From: Amyelois transitella
Taxonomy: Eukaryota > Arthropoda > Insecta > Lepidoptera > Pyralidae
Assembly: GCF_032362555.1 (NCBI RefSeq)
Contig: NC_083513.1
Span: 3,782,001-3,846,000, forward strand
Direction of reading: 5' to 3'
Length of the DNA stretch: 64,000 bases
The position numbers were made by a program, and so were the translations under genes. The notes under the pieces are model-generated. The model was not told the DNA's origin. It did not search any database and worked only from the letters and a program-made list of their open reading frames with translations. Shown here piece after piece: positions 1 through 10,984 of this stretch. The stretch's first letter is position 1, and each line of letters opens with the position of its first letter.

Positions 1-935
1 GTCTGCTCCACCACCACCGCCGCCAACCTACGACGCCTCTAATGGTTTTCACTTGCCCTACATGCATAAAACATATAACACACATCACTAAACATATTAG
101 CGGATTCCACAAAGGTATCGATGGCCTCCCAAATGAGATATCCCAAGGAATGAAGTGCAGCTTCCACATAATACCAAACATCATGAACGGATCGAACGGG
201 ATGAATGGTAACGCATATGTGACGGAGTCTGCTCATTCACGCTACTTGAAACCATCATCAAGTCGGGAACACCAAACAGGAGCGTAAACGAAGTTCAAAA
301 ATAGAATAGATTTCGCACTTTATCTACCACTCCGCAAATTCCGCAATTGAAGGTAGAACCATTCAGGAAACCATTATTTAGCCCAAACGCGGCGCATTAA
401 ACTGGCACAGACTCTCAATCTTAATGAAATAACTATAAAATTATGGTTCCAGAACCGCAGAATGATTCAAAAGAAACACATGTCTAATGCAGCTTTGAGG
501 AAACCGAAGGAAAAAGCAAATTCGAATCGGACATTCGGATACCAGGCGTTGTTTACATGCTACCCTTAGTTATCCACGAGTCGTATCCGACAATGCATAT
601 ATGTACATCCTAGAAATCCCAAACTTCAAGCTAACAATTCCTACCTCAATCATTTCACAAGACACTCAGGATTGGATTGACGAATACGAGGAGTACATAG
701 AACAAGAAGGCTTTAGTACGCAAAACGCAAAATACTACAGGAAATGTGCAAGCGCAGCAAAAGCCACATAGTTCCTACAACCAAATAGAGCCAGCACATG
801 CCGAGCCTTCGCCCCCCCCCCCCCCCCCCCCAATCCAATAACTCTACCAATTTCCCCGCCGCGACCAGTACTCCTCCAGAGGCACCGAACAAGTTAAGTT
901 CTAGACAAAAAATGTATTTAACTGTCCGAGCTTCC
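1..935 (+). pseudogene. Decayed Shx-like homeobox exon 2
   Basis: This is the remnant of the homeobox exon of a Shx-like gene, running in from the left edge of the window. It starts with proline codons and the 'gcctctaatggttt' segment that also opens exon 2 of the intact copy at 12.7 kb. It continues through the pre-homeobox linker (about 180-290) and a homeobox remnant (about 310-480, ending in the recognition-helix sequence 'tggttccagaaccgcagaat'), then the 'ccaggcgttgtttacatg' and 'gagccttcg' tail segments. Stop codons and frameshifts break every frame, for example after 'aacaggagcg' and inside helix 1. The tail holds a run of 20 C (812-831) where functional copies have 6. It is not translatable. 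Confidence 0.8.
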
Positions 936-1175
936 TAATTGAGATGAACGGATCCCACGGAATAAATGATAATGGATATACAACCACAGCCGCTCACCCA
1001 CTTGCGTGAAACGATCATACAGCTCTCAGAAAAGAAATCGCACTTCATTTACCACTCCGCACATTCTGCAACTGGAGGAAGCGCATTCGAGAAACCATTA
1101 TTTGAACCAAACGCGGCGCATTGAACTGGTACAAACTCTCAATCTTAATGAGAGAACTATAAAATTATGAACCGA
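936..1175 (+). pseudogene. Homeobox fragment, second copy in left array
   Basis: This fragment repeats the linker and first two helices of the preceding remnant: 'atgaacggatcccacggaat', then 'ttcatttaccactccgcaca', then 'acgcggcgcattgaactggt' and 'cttaatgagagaactataaaattatg'. It stops just before the recognition helix and joins directly to the next fragment. Several frameshifts are present. It looks like a truncated tandem duplicate of the unit before it. Confidence 0.7.
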
Positions 1176-1863
1176 ATCTTATGGAATTAATGGTAATGAA
1201 TGTGATTGCAACTGCTCACCCACGCTACATGAAACCACCAAGTTGGGGAACAGCGAAGAGTAGCGCAAACGGAGTTAAATAGATATCGCACTGCATGCAC
1301 CTCCCCGCAAATTCCGCATCTGGAGGAAAAATATTCAAGAAACTGTTATTAAAATAGTTATTTAATTTAGAATAGTTTTTTTATTATATAAAAATATTAT
1401 ATAGAACTTAAGGTATGTTTTAGTTTGGCAAAACAATAATTTTCTAAAATGTGAAATATTAATAAAATTGGTTATTTAAACCAAACGCGGCGCATTGAAC
1501 TGCACAAACTCTCAATCTTAATGAGAGAACTATAAAATTATGGTTCCAGAACCACATACATACATACATTTGGTCACGTCTATATCCCTTGCGGGGTAGA
1601 CAGAGCCAATAGTCTTGAAAAGACTGAATGGCCACGTTCAGCTATTTGGCGTAACGATAGAATTGAAATTCAACTAGTGACAGGTTGCTAGCCCATCGCC
1701 TAAAAAAGAATCCCAAGTTTGTAAGCCTATCCCTTAGTGGCCTTTTACGACATCCATGGGAAAGAGATGGAGTGGTCCTATTCTTTTTTGTATTGGTGCC
1801 GGGAGCCACGCGGCACTCCAGAACCACAGAATGAATCAAATAGAAGACATGTCTGAAGACATT
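1176..1863 (+). pseudogene. Homeobox fragment interrupted by two insertions
   Basis: This is a third decayed homeobox copy. The linker and helix 1 occupy about 1176-1350. An AT-rich insert of about 130 bp (about 1351-1478) follows, flanked by 'gttatttaa'-like sequence on both sides. The homeobox resumes with 'ccaaacgcggcgcattgaac'. A SINE (1557-1816) then splits the recognition helix: 'tccagaaccaca' occurs on both sides as a 12-bp target duplication. After the SINE the helix resumes with 'cagaatgaatcaaatagaag'. Not functional. Confidence 0.75.
1557..1816 (-). repeat. RTE-tailed SINE, full length, in a homeobox
   Basis: This is a 260-bp short interspersed element, family 1 of this window. Its 5' end lies on the right (reverse complement of 'cggtgccgggagccacgcgg') and its (ATGT)n tail on the left. 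Flanking 12-bp direct repeats, 'tccagaaccaca' at 1545-1556 and 1817-1828, fix both ends and show insertion by target-primed retrotransposition. No tRNA-type A and B boxes are evident. The 3' tail resembles the 3' end of the LINE at 26.7 kb. Confidence 0.85.
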
Positions 1864-2225
1864 TTTATGAACCGAATCTTACGGATTGAATGGTAATGGA
1901 TATGATTGCAACTGCTCACCCACGCTACATGACAAGTTAATAATATGATAATTTTATATCAAGTTGGGGAACACCGAACAGGAGTGTAAACGGAGTTAAA
2001 TAGCATGTACCACCCAGCAAAATTCCGCAACTGGAGGAAGGATATTCAAAAACTGTTACTTAAACCAAACGCGGAGCATTTAACTGGCACAAACTCTCAC
2101 TCTTAATGAGAAAACTTAAAAATACAGTTCCGAGTTTAGGACCGCCGTCTGTCTGTAGACAGTTTTCAGGAATCCGAAGAAGTAAGCAAGTCTGGATGGT
2201 TGCTGGAGATGCTTTTTATTAATAT
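1864..2225 (+). pseudogene. Homeobox fragment, fourth copy in left array
   Basis: The same linker and homeobox order as the three preceding fragments: 'aaccgaatcttacggattga', 'gttggggaacaccgaacagg', 'ccaaacgcggagcatttaac', 'gtagacagttttcaggaatc'. A foreign stretch of about 30 bp at roughly 1932-1960 interrupts the linker. The recognition helix is destroyed ('acagttccgagtttaggacc'). Homology stops near 2225, and unrelated DNA and a SINE follow. Confidence 0.7.
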
Positions 2226-2314
2226 TTCATGATATTATAACAATCATCCTCATATCTTGAGATCACCTTTCTTTTTTTCTATCAAACAAACAAACAACTT
2301 GATAACAATATGTA

Positions 2315-2568
2315 CATAGATACATACATTCAATCATATCTGTATTCCTTGCGGGGTAGACAGAGCCAACAGTCTTGAAAATATTGATAGGCCACGTTTA
2401 GTTATTTGGCTTACTGATATAATTCAGATTCACTATAGTGACAGATTGCTAGCCCGTCGCCTAAAAGAAGAATCCCAAGCCTATCCCTTAGTCGCCTAAT
2501 ACGACATCCATGGGGAAGAGATGGAGTGGTCCTATTCTTTTTTATATTGCTGCCGGAAACCACACGGC
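2315..2568 (-). repeat. RTE-tailed SINE (family 1)
   Basis: A near full-length copy with its tail on the left and the 'ccgtgtggtttccggca'-type 5' end on the right. A 10-bp direct repeat, 'acaatatgta' (2305-2314 and 2569-2578), brackets it and supports the ends given. Confidence 0.8.
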
Positions 2569-2705
2569 ACAATATGTAAACAACCTAAAAAATTATCCTA
2601 TTCAGGCAAATAATCTTAGTTTATGTATGTTTAATTATAAATTGGTGGGTAGGTTTTTGTTTATTATTTGTATTTATGTCTGTATATTATTATAGTATTG
2701 CTTAT

Positions 2706-4003
2706 ATACTACTCTGTCAAGAAAGTAGCAGGAAAAGATCAATAATACACAAACTGTTTGTTATTCATCCAAATTTATTTTATCACCTTCAAAATATGCT
2801 CCTTTAGAAACGATACACTTACGCCAACGAATAATCCAATCATCAAAACATTTTTTAAACGCTGTTTCCGGAATTGAGGTCAGTTCTCGCCGCGAATTCT
2901 CTTTTATGTCTTCTACCGATTGAAAACGGGTGCCACGAAGTGGTAATTTGAGTTTAGGAAAAAGAAAAAAGTCGGCTGGAGCCATATCTGGTGAATATGG
3001 TGGTTGCTCGATGGTATTTGTTGAGTGTTTGGTTAAAAATTCGTTCACAATGATGGTGCAAAATCCAAGAATTTTCTTTCCACAAATCTGGCCTTTTTCG
3101 TCGGATTTGCTCTCTTAAACGCCGCATAACACTCAAATAATATTCCTTATTTACCGTTTGACCTTCCGGCAAGAATTCCGAGTGCACAACACCGCGATAG
3201 TCAAAGAAAACAGTCAACATGACTTTGACTTTTGAACGACTTTGGCGTGGTTTTTTCGGTTTCGGTTCAGTTGGAAGGCGCCACTCCGAAGCTTGTTGAC
3301 TAGTTTGCATGTCAAACTCGTAAACCCACGTCTCGTCACCAGTAACAATGCGTTTCATGAATGTTGGGTCGGAATTGACTCGTTCTAGCATGTCCTCAGC
3401 GACTCCCATGCGATTGAGTTTTTGAAAAAAATTCAGGTCTTTTGGGACTAGCCGAGCGGCAACATGTTTCATACCCAAATTATTAGTTAAAATGGTACGG
3501 ATCGACTCGTGAGATACAGAAAGTTCGGTGGCTATCTCTCTCAAAGTTGAATGAGGATTTTCAGTCACTATTTCCTTCACTTTTGCGATGTTAACTTCAG
3601 TTGCAGACGTTGATGGCCTACCAGAGCGAGGCAAATCTTCCATCACATCTCGACCGCTTTTGAACGCTTTGTACCACTCATAAGCACGAGTTTTTGATAA
3701 AGTCGATTCACCGTAAGCCTTCTGTAACATTTTCAGTGACTCCGAACACGATATTCCATTGGCAATGCAAAATTTAAGACAAACTCTTTGTTCGATGTTT
3801 TTATCCATTATGAAATTAGCAATACACACTAGATATGATATAACTAAAAATAGCACTGTATTTAATGTAAACAACAGATGCAACTCAAACTCCGCGACAA
3901 AATGGAAAACAGTTGTGCCAATCTAACAACAACAAAAAAAACAAAAATTTGAATTTGGAACCATAAATAAATAATCCATTCCCGATACTTTTCTGACTGA
4001 ATG
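2706..4003 (-). mobile_element. mariner transposon, about 1.3 kb
   Basis: A DNA transposon of the mariner type. Imperfect terminal inverted repeats flank it: the left end reads 'ctactctgtcaagaaagtag' and the right end, read inwards, 'cattcagtcagaaaagtatc'. TA dinucleotides sit outside both ends, as expected for the TA target of this superfamily. The length of about 1.3 kb is typical. It encodes one broken transposase frame (2761-3808, minus). Confidence 0.85.
2761..3808 (-). pseudogene. mariner transposase, deletion in catalytic core
   Basis: The transposase would bind the inverted repeats and cut and paste the element. From the start codon at 3808 the N-terminal helix-turn-helix region is readable (MDKNIEQRVCLKFC, then EWYKAFKSGR and PRSGRPSTS). 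The first catalytic motif TGDETW follows, then EPKPKKPRQSRSK and the WxLHH segment. Directly after WILHH the frame breaks. A deletion of roughly 20 bases removes the 'DNAPxH' block that carries the second catalytic Asp of the D,D34D triad. The last part (2761-3048; NEFLTKHSTN, YSPDMAPADFFLFPKL, third Asp in PADFF) continues in another frame. The protein cannot be active, so the copy could only move with help from another element. Confidence 0.9.
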
Positions 4004-4279
4004 TATACATATGTTATATTATGTTATATGCAGCGGTTTCACTATTTTACTTAATTATCTAGTTCCTTTATTGTTTGTCGGTTGGCTGAATGAAAGATCC
4101 CTTCATCGAATAAGTAAATAATTATTTCTGAAATAACACTGCATATCATACTGTTTTTGTATCTAGAAATTTATATATAATACGCAAAACTCAGTCCAAT
4201 TAGAACTAGTTAACTTTTGATCATAATCTGCCAGGAATCGAACCCAGAACTGTTTGATCCAATCTTTTATTATATATCA

Positions 4280-4420
4280 GTACAGTACCCGGTTGACCGA
4301 GCTTTGCTCGGTCTACCAGAGATGGCGCTGATATAATTTCTTAAAACGCGGTTTATAAAATGTTTATTTATCTTGGGAACCGAGCTTTTCTCGCACCTAG
4401 GACCTTGATAAATCGATTCC
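4280..4420. repeat. Degenerate interspersed repeat end
   Basis: The stretch around 'cggttgaccgagctttgctc' followed by 'ccagagatggcgctgatat' looks like the edge of a dispersed lepidopteran repeat. Similar 'tagcgacccg...cttcgc' edges recur at about 5668, 7612, 9003, 25082, 30160, 36830, 48818 and 57315. The exact family is not recognised. Confidence 0.4.
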
Positions 4421-4493
4421 TTGAGCCGAAAAGCCCCTAATCTGTAACTTTCATGAAAATCGTTGGAGCCGTTTCCGAGATCCTGATTTTATA

Positions 4494-5104
4494 GATGTTA
4501 ACGGAAATGTATAAAATCTAGGAGATAGAGAACTCCTAGGAAATGTATACAATTCCGAAGCTATTTAGGAAATGTATAAAATATTGTTTAAAAAATTATT
4601 TAATACATACAAATCCTGGGAGATGTATTCATTTCCTAGGAATTGTATATAATTCCTATATCGTATTAGGAAATGTATAAAAAGAAGGCTTTCTGTAATA
4701 AAACACCTTGTTAAAATGAGAATTATATTTTTAGGTTAGGTTAGGTTAGTTTTTTTTATATGAAATTATAATTGCTTGGAGTTAAACTCTGACGATATAA
4801 TAGGCTTTACGAGTAAAACGATGCCCTTTTTTATGTTGCCCTATTTCTAGCTGTTTTTTTTTGCAGTGGAAACTTCTTCTATTAACTCTTTGTAACGTTC
4901 ATCTTCGATATTAGCTGTTTTTTAGCGTTTGTTAACATTCTAAATGATGCCCCTCTTCCCGCTAATCCCGCGTACCACCAAGGGTTTTACATTTCCGATT
5001 GCTAGTTAGGAAATGTATAGATTTCCTAGGAAATGTGTCTAATATAATTTATTTCACACATTTCCGGGCTACTTTAGGAATAACATACATTTCCGTTAAC
5101 ATAT
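4494..5104. mobile_element. Possible non-autonomous DNA element with GTTAAC ends
   Basis: An 18-bp perfect inverted repeat, 'atgttaacggaaatgtat', is read rightwards at the left end (about 4495) and leftwards at the right end (about 5086-5104). Inside, copies of 'taggaaatgtata' and its inverse recur at about 4538, 4566, 4620, 4668, 5008 and 5028, some as 'tttcctaggaaatgt' palindromes. Inverted ends plus subterminal reiterated motifs fit a miniature DNA transposon of about 610 bp. No coding frame is present and the superfamily is not recognised. Confidence 0.55.
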
Positions 5105-5247
5105 GTACAAGAATTGCTCGTTTAAATATATTAGATTTATTATATTTTCCTAACTGCTACCTGTCTTTCAATAAAGTTGAAACTAGGAATTAGGATTTGT
5201 CGTGGACAAAAAGTATGAGAAAATATTGTGGTTAAACATTATTTTGA

Positions 5248-5330
5248 CGGCCTCAGTGGTGCAGTAGCGTGCCCTTCCCGCTGAGTCATATAGAATATCA
5301 GGTTCGATTCCCGGTCATCAATATGATAAT
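5248..5330 (+). repeat. tRNA-like SINE head fragment
   Basis: The sequence 'cggcctcagtggtgcagtag' followed by 'caggttcgattcccggtcat' carries an A-box-like (tggtgcagtag) and a B-box-like (ggttcgattcc) promoter element at tRNA-like spacing. It resembles the heads of the SINE copies at 24.35 and 50.4 kb. Confidence 0.55.
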
Positions 5331-6008
5331 GAAATTTTGACGTGGTTCTATTCTTTTTTATATTGGTGCTTAATTATAATATGTATGTGTATCACCTATT
5401 TGACCGAGGCCAAATGTAGCCATGCCTACCCCTACGGGAAACAGGAGGGATGTATATTTACATACACTAAAGGTTGTACTATCGTTGGTAAGAATAGGGT
5501 TTCATTTCCAACAAAATCACAGTGATTTAAAATCCAGATATAGATAGATCTAGCCGGACAAAAATCTTGCGCTTATGTTACTTTGCTTACCAGAAGGGCA
5601 ATAAACAAACATCTTAAGTTCTTAGATTTATGTTTTTAATTTATTATAACAATATTTAGGTATACACTAGCTGTTGCCCGCGACTTCGTCCGCGTAAATT
5701 TTGAGTTGAATCTTAATCATACAGTCAAATACAGACAGACAAAAATGTAAAAAAAAATTCTCTATCCGTTTCAGACAAAATATTAAATGTACAGACAAAA
5801 TATTTTTACCGTTTTATTATATGTAGTATTTTGATTCTCATTTTTTTTAATTATATACTCAAACATCACAAAATAATTTTTTTTTAATAACTATAAATAC
5901 GTATGTTGTTTTGTTGGGGCTCGAACTTGGACCGCCAACTTCACAGTCTCACGCGCTAACCACTGGACCATCGAGGCCGTTGCGGTGGTGTCGAAATTAC
6001 AGTAGACT

Positions 6009-6194
6009 ACGTACATATGGTCACGTCTATATCCCTTGCGGGGTAGACAGAGCCAACAGGCTTGAAAAGACTGAATGGACACGTTCAGCTATTTGGCTTA
6101 ATGATAGAATTGAGATTCAAATATGATGGGTTGCTCGCCCATCGCCTAAAAAAGAATCCTAAGTTTGTAAGCCTATCCCTAAGTCGCCTTTTAC
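6009..6194 (-). repeat. RTE-tailed SINE (family 1), 5' truncated
   Basis: Reads 'ggtcacgtctatatcccttg' then 'gggtagacagagccaacagg' and 'aagcctatccctaagtcgcc'. It lacks the 5' end beyond about 6194. Confidence 0.7.
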
Positions 6195-8160
6195 TTATAT
6201 TTATATGTAATATGTAATAGGTATAGTGCTGTCGTATAATGATAAATGACTTTGAATTTAAAATTTCGTAACTTATTTGCAGGCAAACTCATGCCTTGAG
6301 TTCATTCAAATGTCGATAACTTTTTTTTAGTGAACTGATTTTGATGAAACAAACTTTATATGTTTTTCTGAGTTAAAACAAAGCAACTGGTGAATGTTTT
6401 AAGGAAATCGGTTCAGTACTTTCGGAGAAAATCGTGATCATACATACAGATAGACAGACAGACAGACAAGAAATTAAAAAAAATATATTTTTGCTTTCTA
6501 TTATTCATTCTAAGTGTCCCTCTATCCATTTCAGTCAAAAATACTAAATGTACAGACAAAATATTTTTACTATTTACACATACTTTGTAATAATATAAAT
6601 TGATGTTTTGTGACTATTACAGTAAATAAATGAATATTATTGTAATATTTCGTTTTATTAATTATATACACTTATAATTTTTGCTAGGCCAAAATTGAAA
6701 ATTTTGTATACATTATTTTTATACGACCGTGTATGTTAATACAAGGTGTACGTTACTAAAATCCAATATTATCAGTTACTACTTACGCAATCCAGAATCA
6801 TGACTAAAATGGCACCCCAGGCTCGTCTTCATAGAGGTGGCAATGAAACAGACATCTATACCAAGAGAAAGATGAGATAAAAGATATGGCGAAGAAATGT
6901 ACCTCAACTGCTGATTCTTGATCTCCGAGATTATTATTTCACGAAAAAAGAACTTCGGCAATTCACTCCGCGGTGAAATATGTTTATGGTTCTTCATCAT
7001 GGAGGCCCTGAAAAAAGCGCAAGTGCTGATAAGCAGGTGAAACGGTAGCATTATAGAGAAAGCGAATTTACTAAAATCATCATTATCACATTACAAATTG
7101 GATTGCATGAAATTATAAAACGGTACTTTAGTAATAGTTACATAATTTATAAATCACCTATTTTATAATTCGCCTACTGGAATTAACCAATACTAACCTT
7201 ATTGGAACACTCGTGTGTTAACGCCGTCATTACATGATGGATGAATGATTCAGGAAATTGAAATTTTATTAATATTTTTATGTAGAATGTGTTTTAAAAT
7301 TATTTAGAAAGCAATGGACACCTTAATGCACTTGTGGCTATTGAATTAATGATGACGTAGGTAAGGTAGAAAAAAAAATATTTTTAGTCAAATACGCACA
7401 GATTTTATGGATGTTGCAATTTATAAAAAGTTATGTTTTGAGGGTCCTCTAATCCTTGTAGCAGCTGTCAGACTTTGGATCCGCAACTTATCTCAGTTGT
7501 ATATACCTTCGTAAATAAGACAAATACGAGTAAATAGGTCGTTTGGAATGAATAAAATATAGATAGCTAGTATTATTTACGCAGCAAACTTCCATACTTA
7601 TATTTCAAACTAGTGACCCGCCCCACCTTTGCACGGGTGCATAGCTGATACCAAAATACATTACAGAATGTTTTTAATTTTTACATTACAGAAATTATTC
7701 CATATTATTAACCACTGGAATATATATATTTGAGGTACTTAATTAGGTAAGGATTGATGCTGTAATGCTTAAAATCGCTTGCCATTATTTCTTGTAAAAA
7801 GTAAAGGATAGAAATTAATTATTGTGGGTTATTCCTAAAAGTTAAACATATATTATCGCGGACTTTTTTGTAGACCTTTTTAAGGAATACAATGTTTAGC
7901 ATAATATTTTGATCTATCTCGTACAGTTCAGCCAGCATTTAGCCAGCGTTGGGTAGTAAGCGCAAAAAATGTTTACTTATGATTTCATATTAGAAATCTT
8001 AAAATTATCAGTGGTTCTCTAATATATTAAGCAAATTATTACAAATGTAAACCTTCCTCCTAAATCACTCTATTAAAAAACCGCATCAAAATCCGTTGTG
8101 AACTTTTAAAGATATAAGCGTACATTACTAATCACATTTATATCATCTTGATGAAACTTC
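6195..8160. other. Intergenic DNA with old repeat remnants
   Basis: AT-rich DNA without a convincing gene. The short open stretch at 6779-7051 (minus) has no recognisable motif and I do not call it. Around 6300-6480 and 7600-7650 are degenerate dispersed-repeat pieces ('ttgatgaaacaaactttata', 'cagacagacagacaag', 'actagtgacccgcc'). Confidence 0.5.
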
Positions 8161-8161
8161 G

Positions 8162-8405
8162 GGCCGTGTGGTTTCCAGCACTTTAGAATAGAAACACTGT
8201 CATTATCTTTCCCATGGATGTCATAAAAGGCATTTAAGGGAAATGCTTATAAACTTAGGATTGTTCGTGTAAGCGACGGACTAGCAACCTGTCACAATTT
8301 AAATCTCAATTCTATCATAAAGCTATACAGCTGAATGTGACTCCTTAAGTCTTTTCAAGACTCTGTCTACCCCGTAAGGAATATAGACGTGACTATGTAT
8401 ATAGG
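8162..8405 (+). repeat. RTE-tailed SINE (family 1)
   Basis: A copy in plus orientation. It starts with 'ggccgtgtggtttccagcac', runs through 'cctgtcacaatttaaatctc', and ends 'ccccgtaaggaatatagacg' plus a short tail. Confidence 0.75.
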
Positions 8406-8449
8406 TATCAGTTGTCGTATATCTTGTATGTGCAGTTACGTGATTTCGG

Positions 8450-8660
8450 CGGCTTCTGTGGAGCAGCTAAGTGAGCTTATCTGTGAAGTAGGAGGGTTTC
8501 AATCCCAGCCAGGGCCTGATGGAAAATAAACTTTTTCTGATTGGTCTGGGTCTTGGATGTTTATTAAAATTTTTATTAATGTGTGTATGTTGAGTCTCAT
8601 AACATAAGTATCGATCTTACTTTGTAGCTCAAATTGTGATTTTTCACCAAAATAAATCTA
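8450..8660 (+). repeat. tRNA-derived SINE (family 2)
   Basis: A head of tRNA type ('ttctgtggagcagctaagtg' ... 'gggtttcaatcccagccagg') is followed by a body 'ctgattggtctgggtcttgg' and 'aagtatcgatcttactttgt'. The same head and body occur in the minus-strand copy at 50.2-50.5 kb, which defines the family. The A box is partly decayed here. Confidence 0.7.
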
Positions 8661-8674
8661 TACATACATATAAT

Positions 8675-9020
8675 AAATCTGTAGAATTTTTATCTGTCTG
8701 TCTGTCTGAATGTTCAGGCATCACGTGAAAACTAACGGTTCGATTTCGATGAAACTTGGTATAATTATACATTATTATCCTGGGCATAAAATGGGATACT
8801 TTTTATCCTGGAAAAATACGTAGAAAAAAATTTATTAATTTTTCAGTTTAAGCGATCTTCTCTTACTAAAACATCGAAACATGCTAGGCGAAGCCTAGCC
8901 GTATTTGGGTCCAATAGATAATTATAAGATGTCATTGTCCGAGTTACTCAAAATGGAGAAATAAAACATCCACGCGAAGACCGACATCCGCGCGGACGGA
9001 GTCGTGGGCGGAAGCTAGTT
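8675..9020 (+). repeat. Dispersed lepidopteran-type repeat
   Basis: Begins near 'ataataaatctgtagaattt', continues with 'tctgtctgtctgtctgaatg' and 'aacggttcgatttcgatgaaac', and ends 'cggacggagtcgtgggcgga' plus 'agctagtt'. This boundary style is shared by several fragments in the window. The class is not resolved. Confidence 0.5.
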
Positions 9021-9900
9021 GGAAATATTTTTAATAACTAACTACATCAGATAACTTTGTAGGTATAGGTAGTGTTATTTATCTCCTAGCCTATAAAAGT
9101 TTGACGTTGTCTGAACTTTCTCTTCTTCTTTGAGGCTAATTGAAGTGGAAGAAAAGCGATGGCATATACATGAACAACAACGTTTGAGTTGACCTAATTG
9201 ATTAGTCGGTATTAGTTTTACCAAATTTTATTTCTGATGGATTTAGTGGAAGGCGAACCCAGGGCTCCTCCCGAGAAAGCATTGAATCAAGATTAAAATC
9301 TTGGGTATCAACAATAAACAATAAAACAATTTACGAGATAAATTGTATACTTATTCTTTAGATGTAGGACGCCGGTACCAATATCTTTATCTATTTATTT
9401 TCACCTCTCAAAGATACCTAACAAATGTCTAACAACTAAAAAGGCTTCTAATCACCTTGTTTACTTATTTTATCAATAGAAGCTGTTGTCTTTGATTTTG
9501 TTTCTTTTTTTAGTTTAACCAACCGATATTCTATTGTACCGAATCATTTATAAATGATGTTTTCTTAATTTTTGTAAACATATTATCTAATGATTTAAAG
9601 GCATAGGTAAATATTGTTTGTTTTGGGTGTAAGCTACGATCTCAAATTGCGAAAATATATGATCGAAGGGCGTAAGTTACATTTAATACTTTAAACTGTA
9701 AAAGCTAATGAAGGAAAATGTAAATCTTAATTACATCATGAATCCATCCATACATGTCCTTCGAGACTTTCGAAGGTACGTTTGAAGTTTCGGGTTGTTC
9801 GCACCGCGGTGTTAAGAACCCATACAAAAAGAGAACTTGAGAAAAGATACTAGACGTGCTAGTTTTTTCACACTACCTACCCACGAACTAGCGAACGATT
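9021..9900. other. Intergenic DNA, nothing recognised
   Basis: AT-rich non-coding DNA. I see no gene, RNA or clear repeat here. Confidence 0.5.
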
Positions 9901-9903
9901 TGT

Positions 9904-10142
9904 ACATACATACATAAAATCACGGCTATTATCCCTTGCGAGGTAGACAGAGCCAACAGTCTTGAAAAAACTGATAGGCCACGTTCAGCTATTTGGCTTT
10001 AAGATAGAATTGAGATTCAAATAGTGACAGGTTGCTAGCCCAAGTTTATAAGCCTACCCCTTAGTCGCCTTTTACGGCATCCATGGGAGAGAGATGGAGT
10101 GATCTTATTCTTTCTTCTATTGGTGCCGGGAACCACACGGCG
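9904..10142 (-). repeat. RTE-tailed SINE (family 1)
   Basis: Tail 'tacatacataaaatcacggc' on the left; 5' end 'ggtgccgggaaccacacggc' on the right. It has a small internal deletion near 10040. Confidence 0.8.
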
Positions 10143-10469
10143 CATTGTACGAACTATGGTAAGCGGATGTTTATCTTTGAAGGAGCGCAGTTATTTAGCA
10201 AAGTACCCATGAAATAAAAAAAAGAAAAAATGTATTTAAGATATCATAGCTCTCTGAATATCTTAGACGATCTTAGGAAAACAACTAACGTAATAACTTT
10301 AACTGTGCCTATTTTATAGTGTTATTGTAAACTACATACCATAAGTTCCTACAACTTTCATTTATATTCCGTGGCAGTGCCGTGGAAAATTCATATTGAA
10401 ATACTAATAATTGTTCTCATATACCTAAGTGGCTGTTGTGTTTTACTGAGAAAAATGAGGATACATGCC

Positions 10470-10705
10470 ACTTCTTATATCATACCCTTTGCGAGGTAGA
10501 TATAGACAACCGTATTGAAAAGTCTTAAAGGCCACGTTCAGTTGTATGGTTTTATGATAGAATTGAGATTCACATAGTGACAAGTTGCCAGCCCATAGCT
10601 TTCAAGAGAAGTTCCAAGTTTATAAGCCTATCCTTTAGTCGCCTTCTACGGCGTCCATAGGAAAGATATGGGGCGGTTCTCTTTAAAGTTCCGGAAACTA
10701 CACGG
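10470..10705 (-). repeat. RTE-tailed SINE (family 1), old copy
   Basis: A diverged copy recognised by 'tgcgaggtagatatagacaa', 'ggccacgttcagttgtatgg' and 'gtgacaagttgccagcccat'. Confidence 0.65.
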
Positions 10706-10766
10706 CAAAGAAAAATAAAGATCATCGAACCTAGACCCTTTCCGACGCTGTTGGCTCTCATTCCCC

Positions 10767-10838
10767 GTAAATAAAAATAAACTTACTCGTTACTTTTATC
10801 ACGAGATAAAAGTAACGAGTAAGTTTATTTTTACTTAC
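10767..10838. repeat. Long hairpin, 34-bp arms, 4-nt loop
   Basis: The left arm (10767-10800, ending 'ctcgttacttttatc') is the inverse of the right arm (10805-10838, starting 'gataaaagtaacgag') with one mismatch. The loop is acga. An RNA copy would fold into a stem of more than 30 bp. Confidence 0.9.
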
Positions 10839-10984
10839 AATTAAGATACGTACATTAATATGATGTTCCACTAAGAGTTGACTCGTTTGACAATGAATTG
10901 TACTATTAAAACGTTTATACATTATATTGCAATTTATTAAAATCCAATTAGTTGACATATAAAGTATGGTTTAGTTCATCTTGA

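Noticed and set aside
6779-7051. 90-codon open frame on the minus strand
   Set aside because: No recognisable motif, no splice or promoter context, and it lies in repeat-scrap DNA; length is within chance in this sequence.
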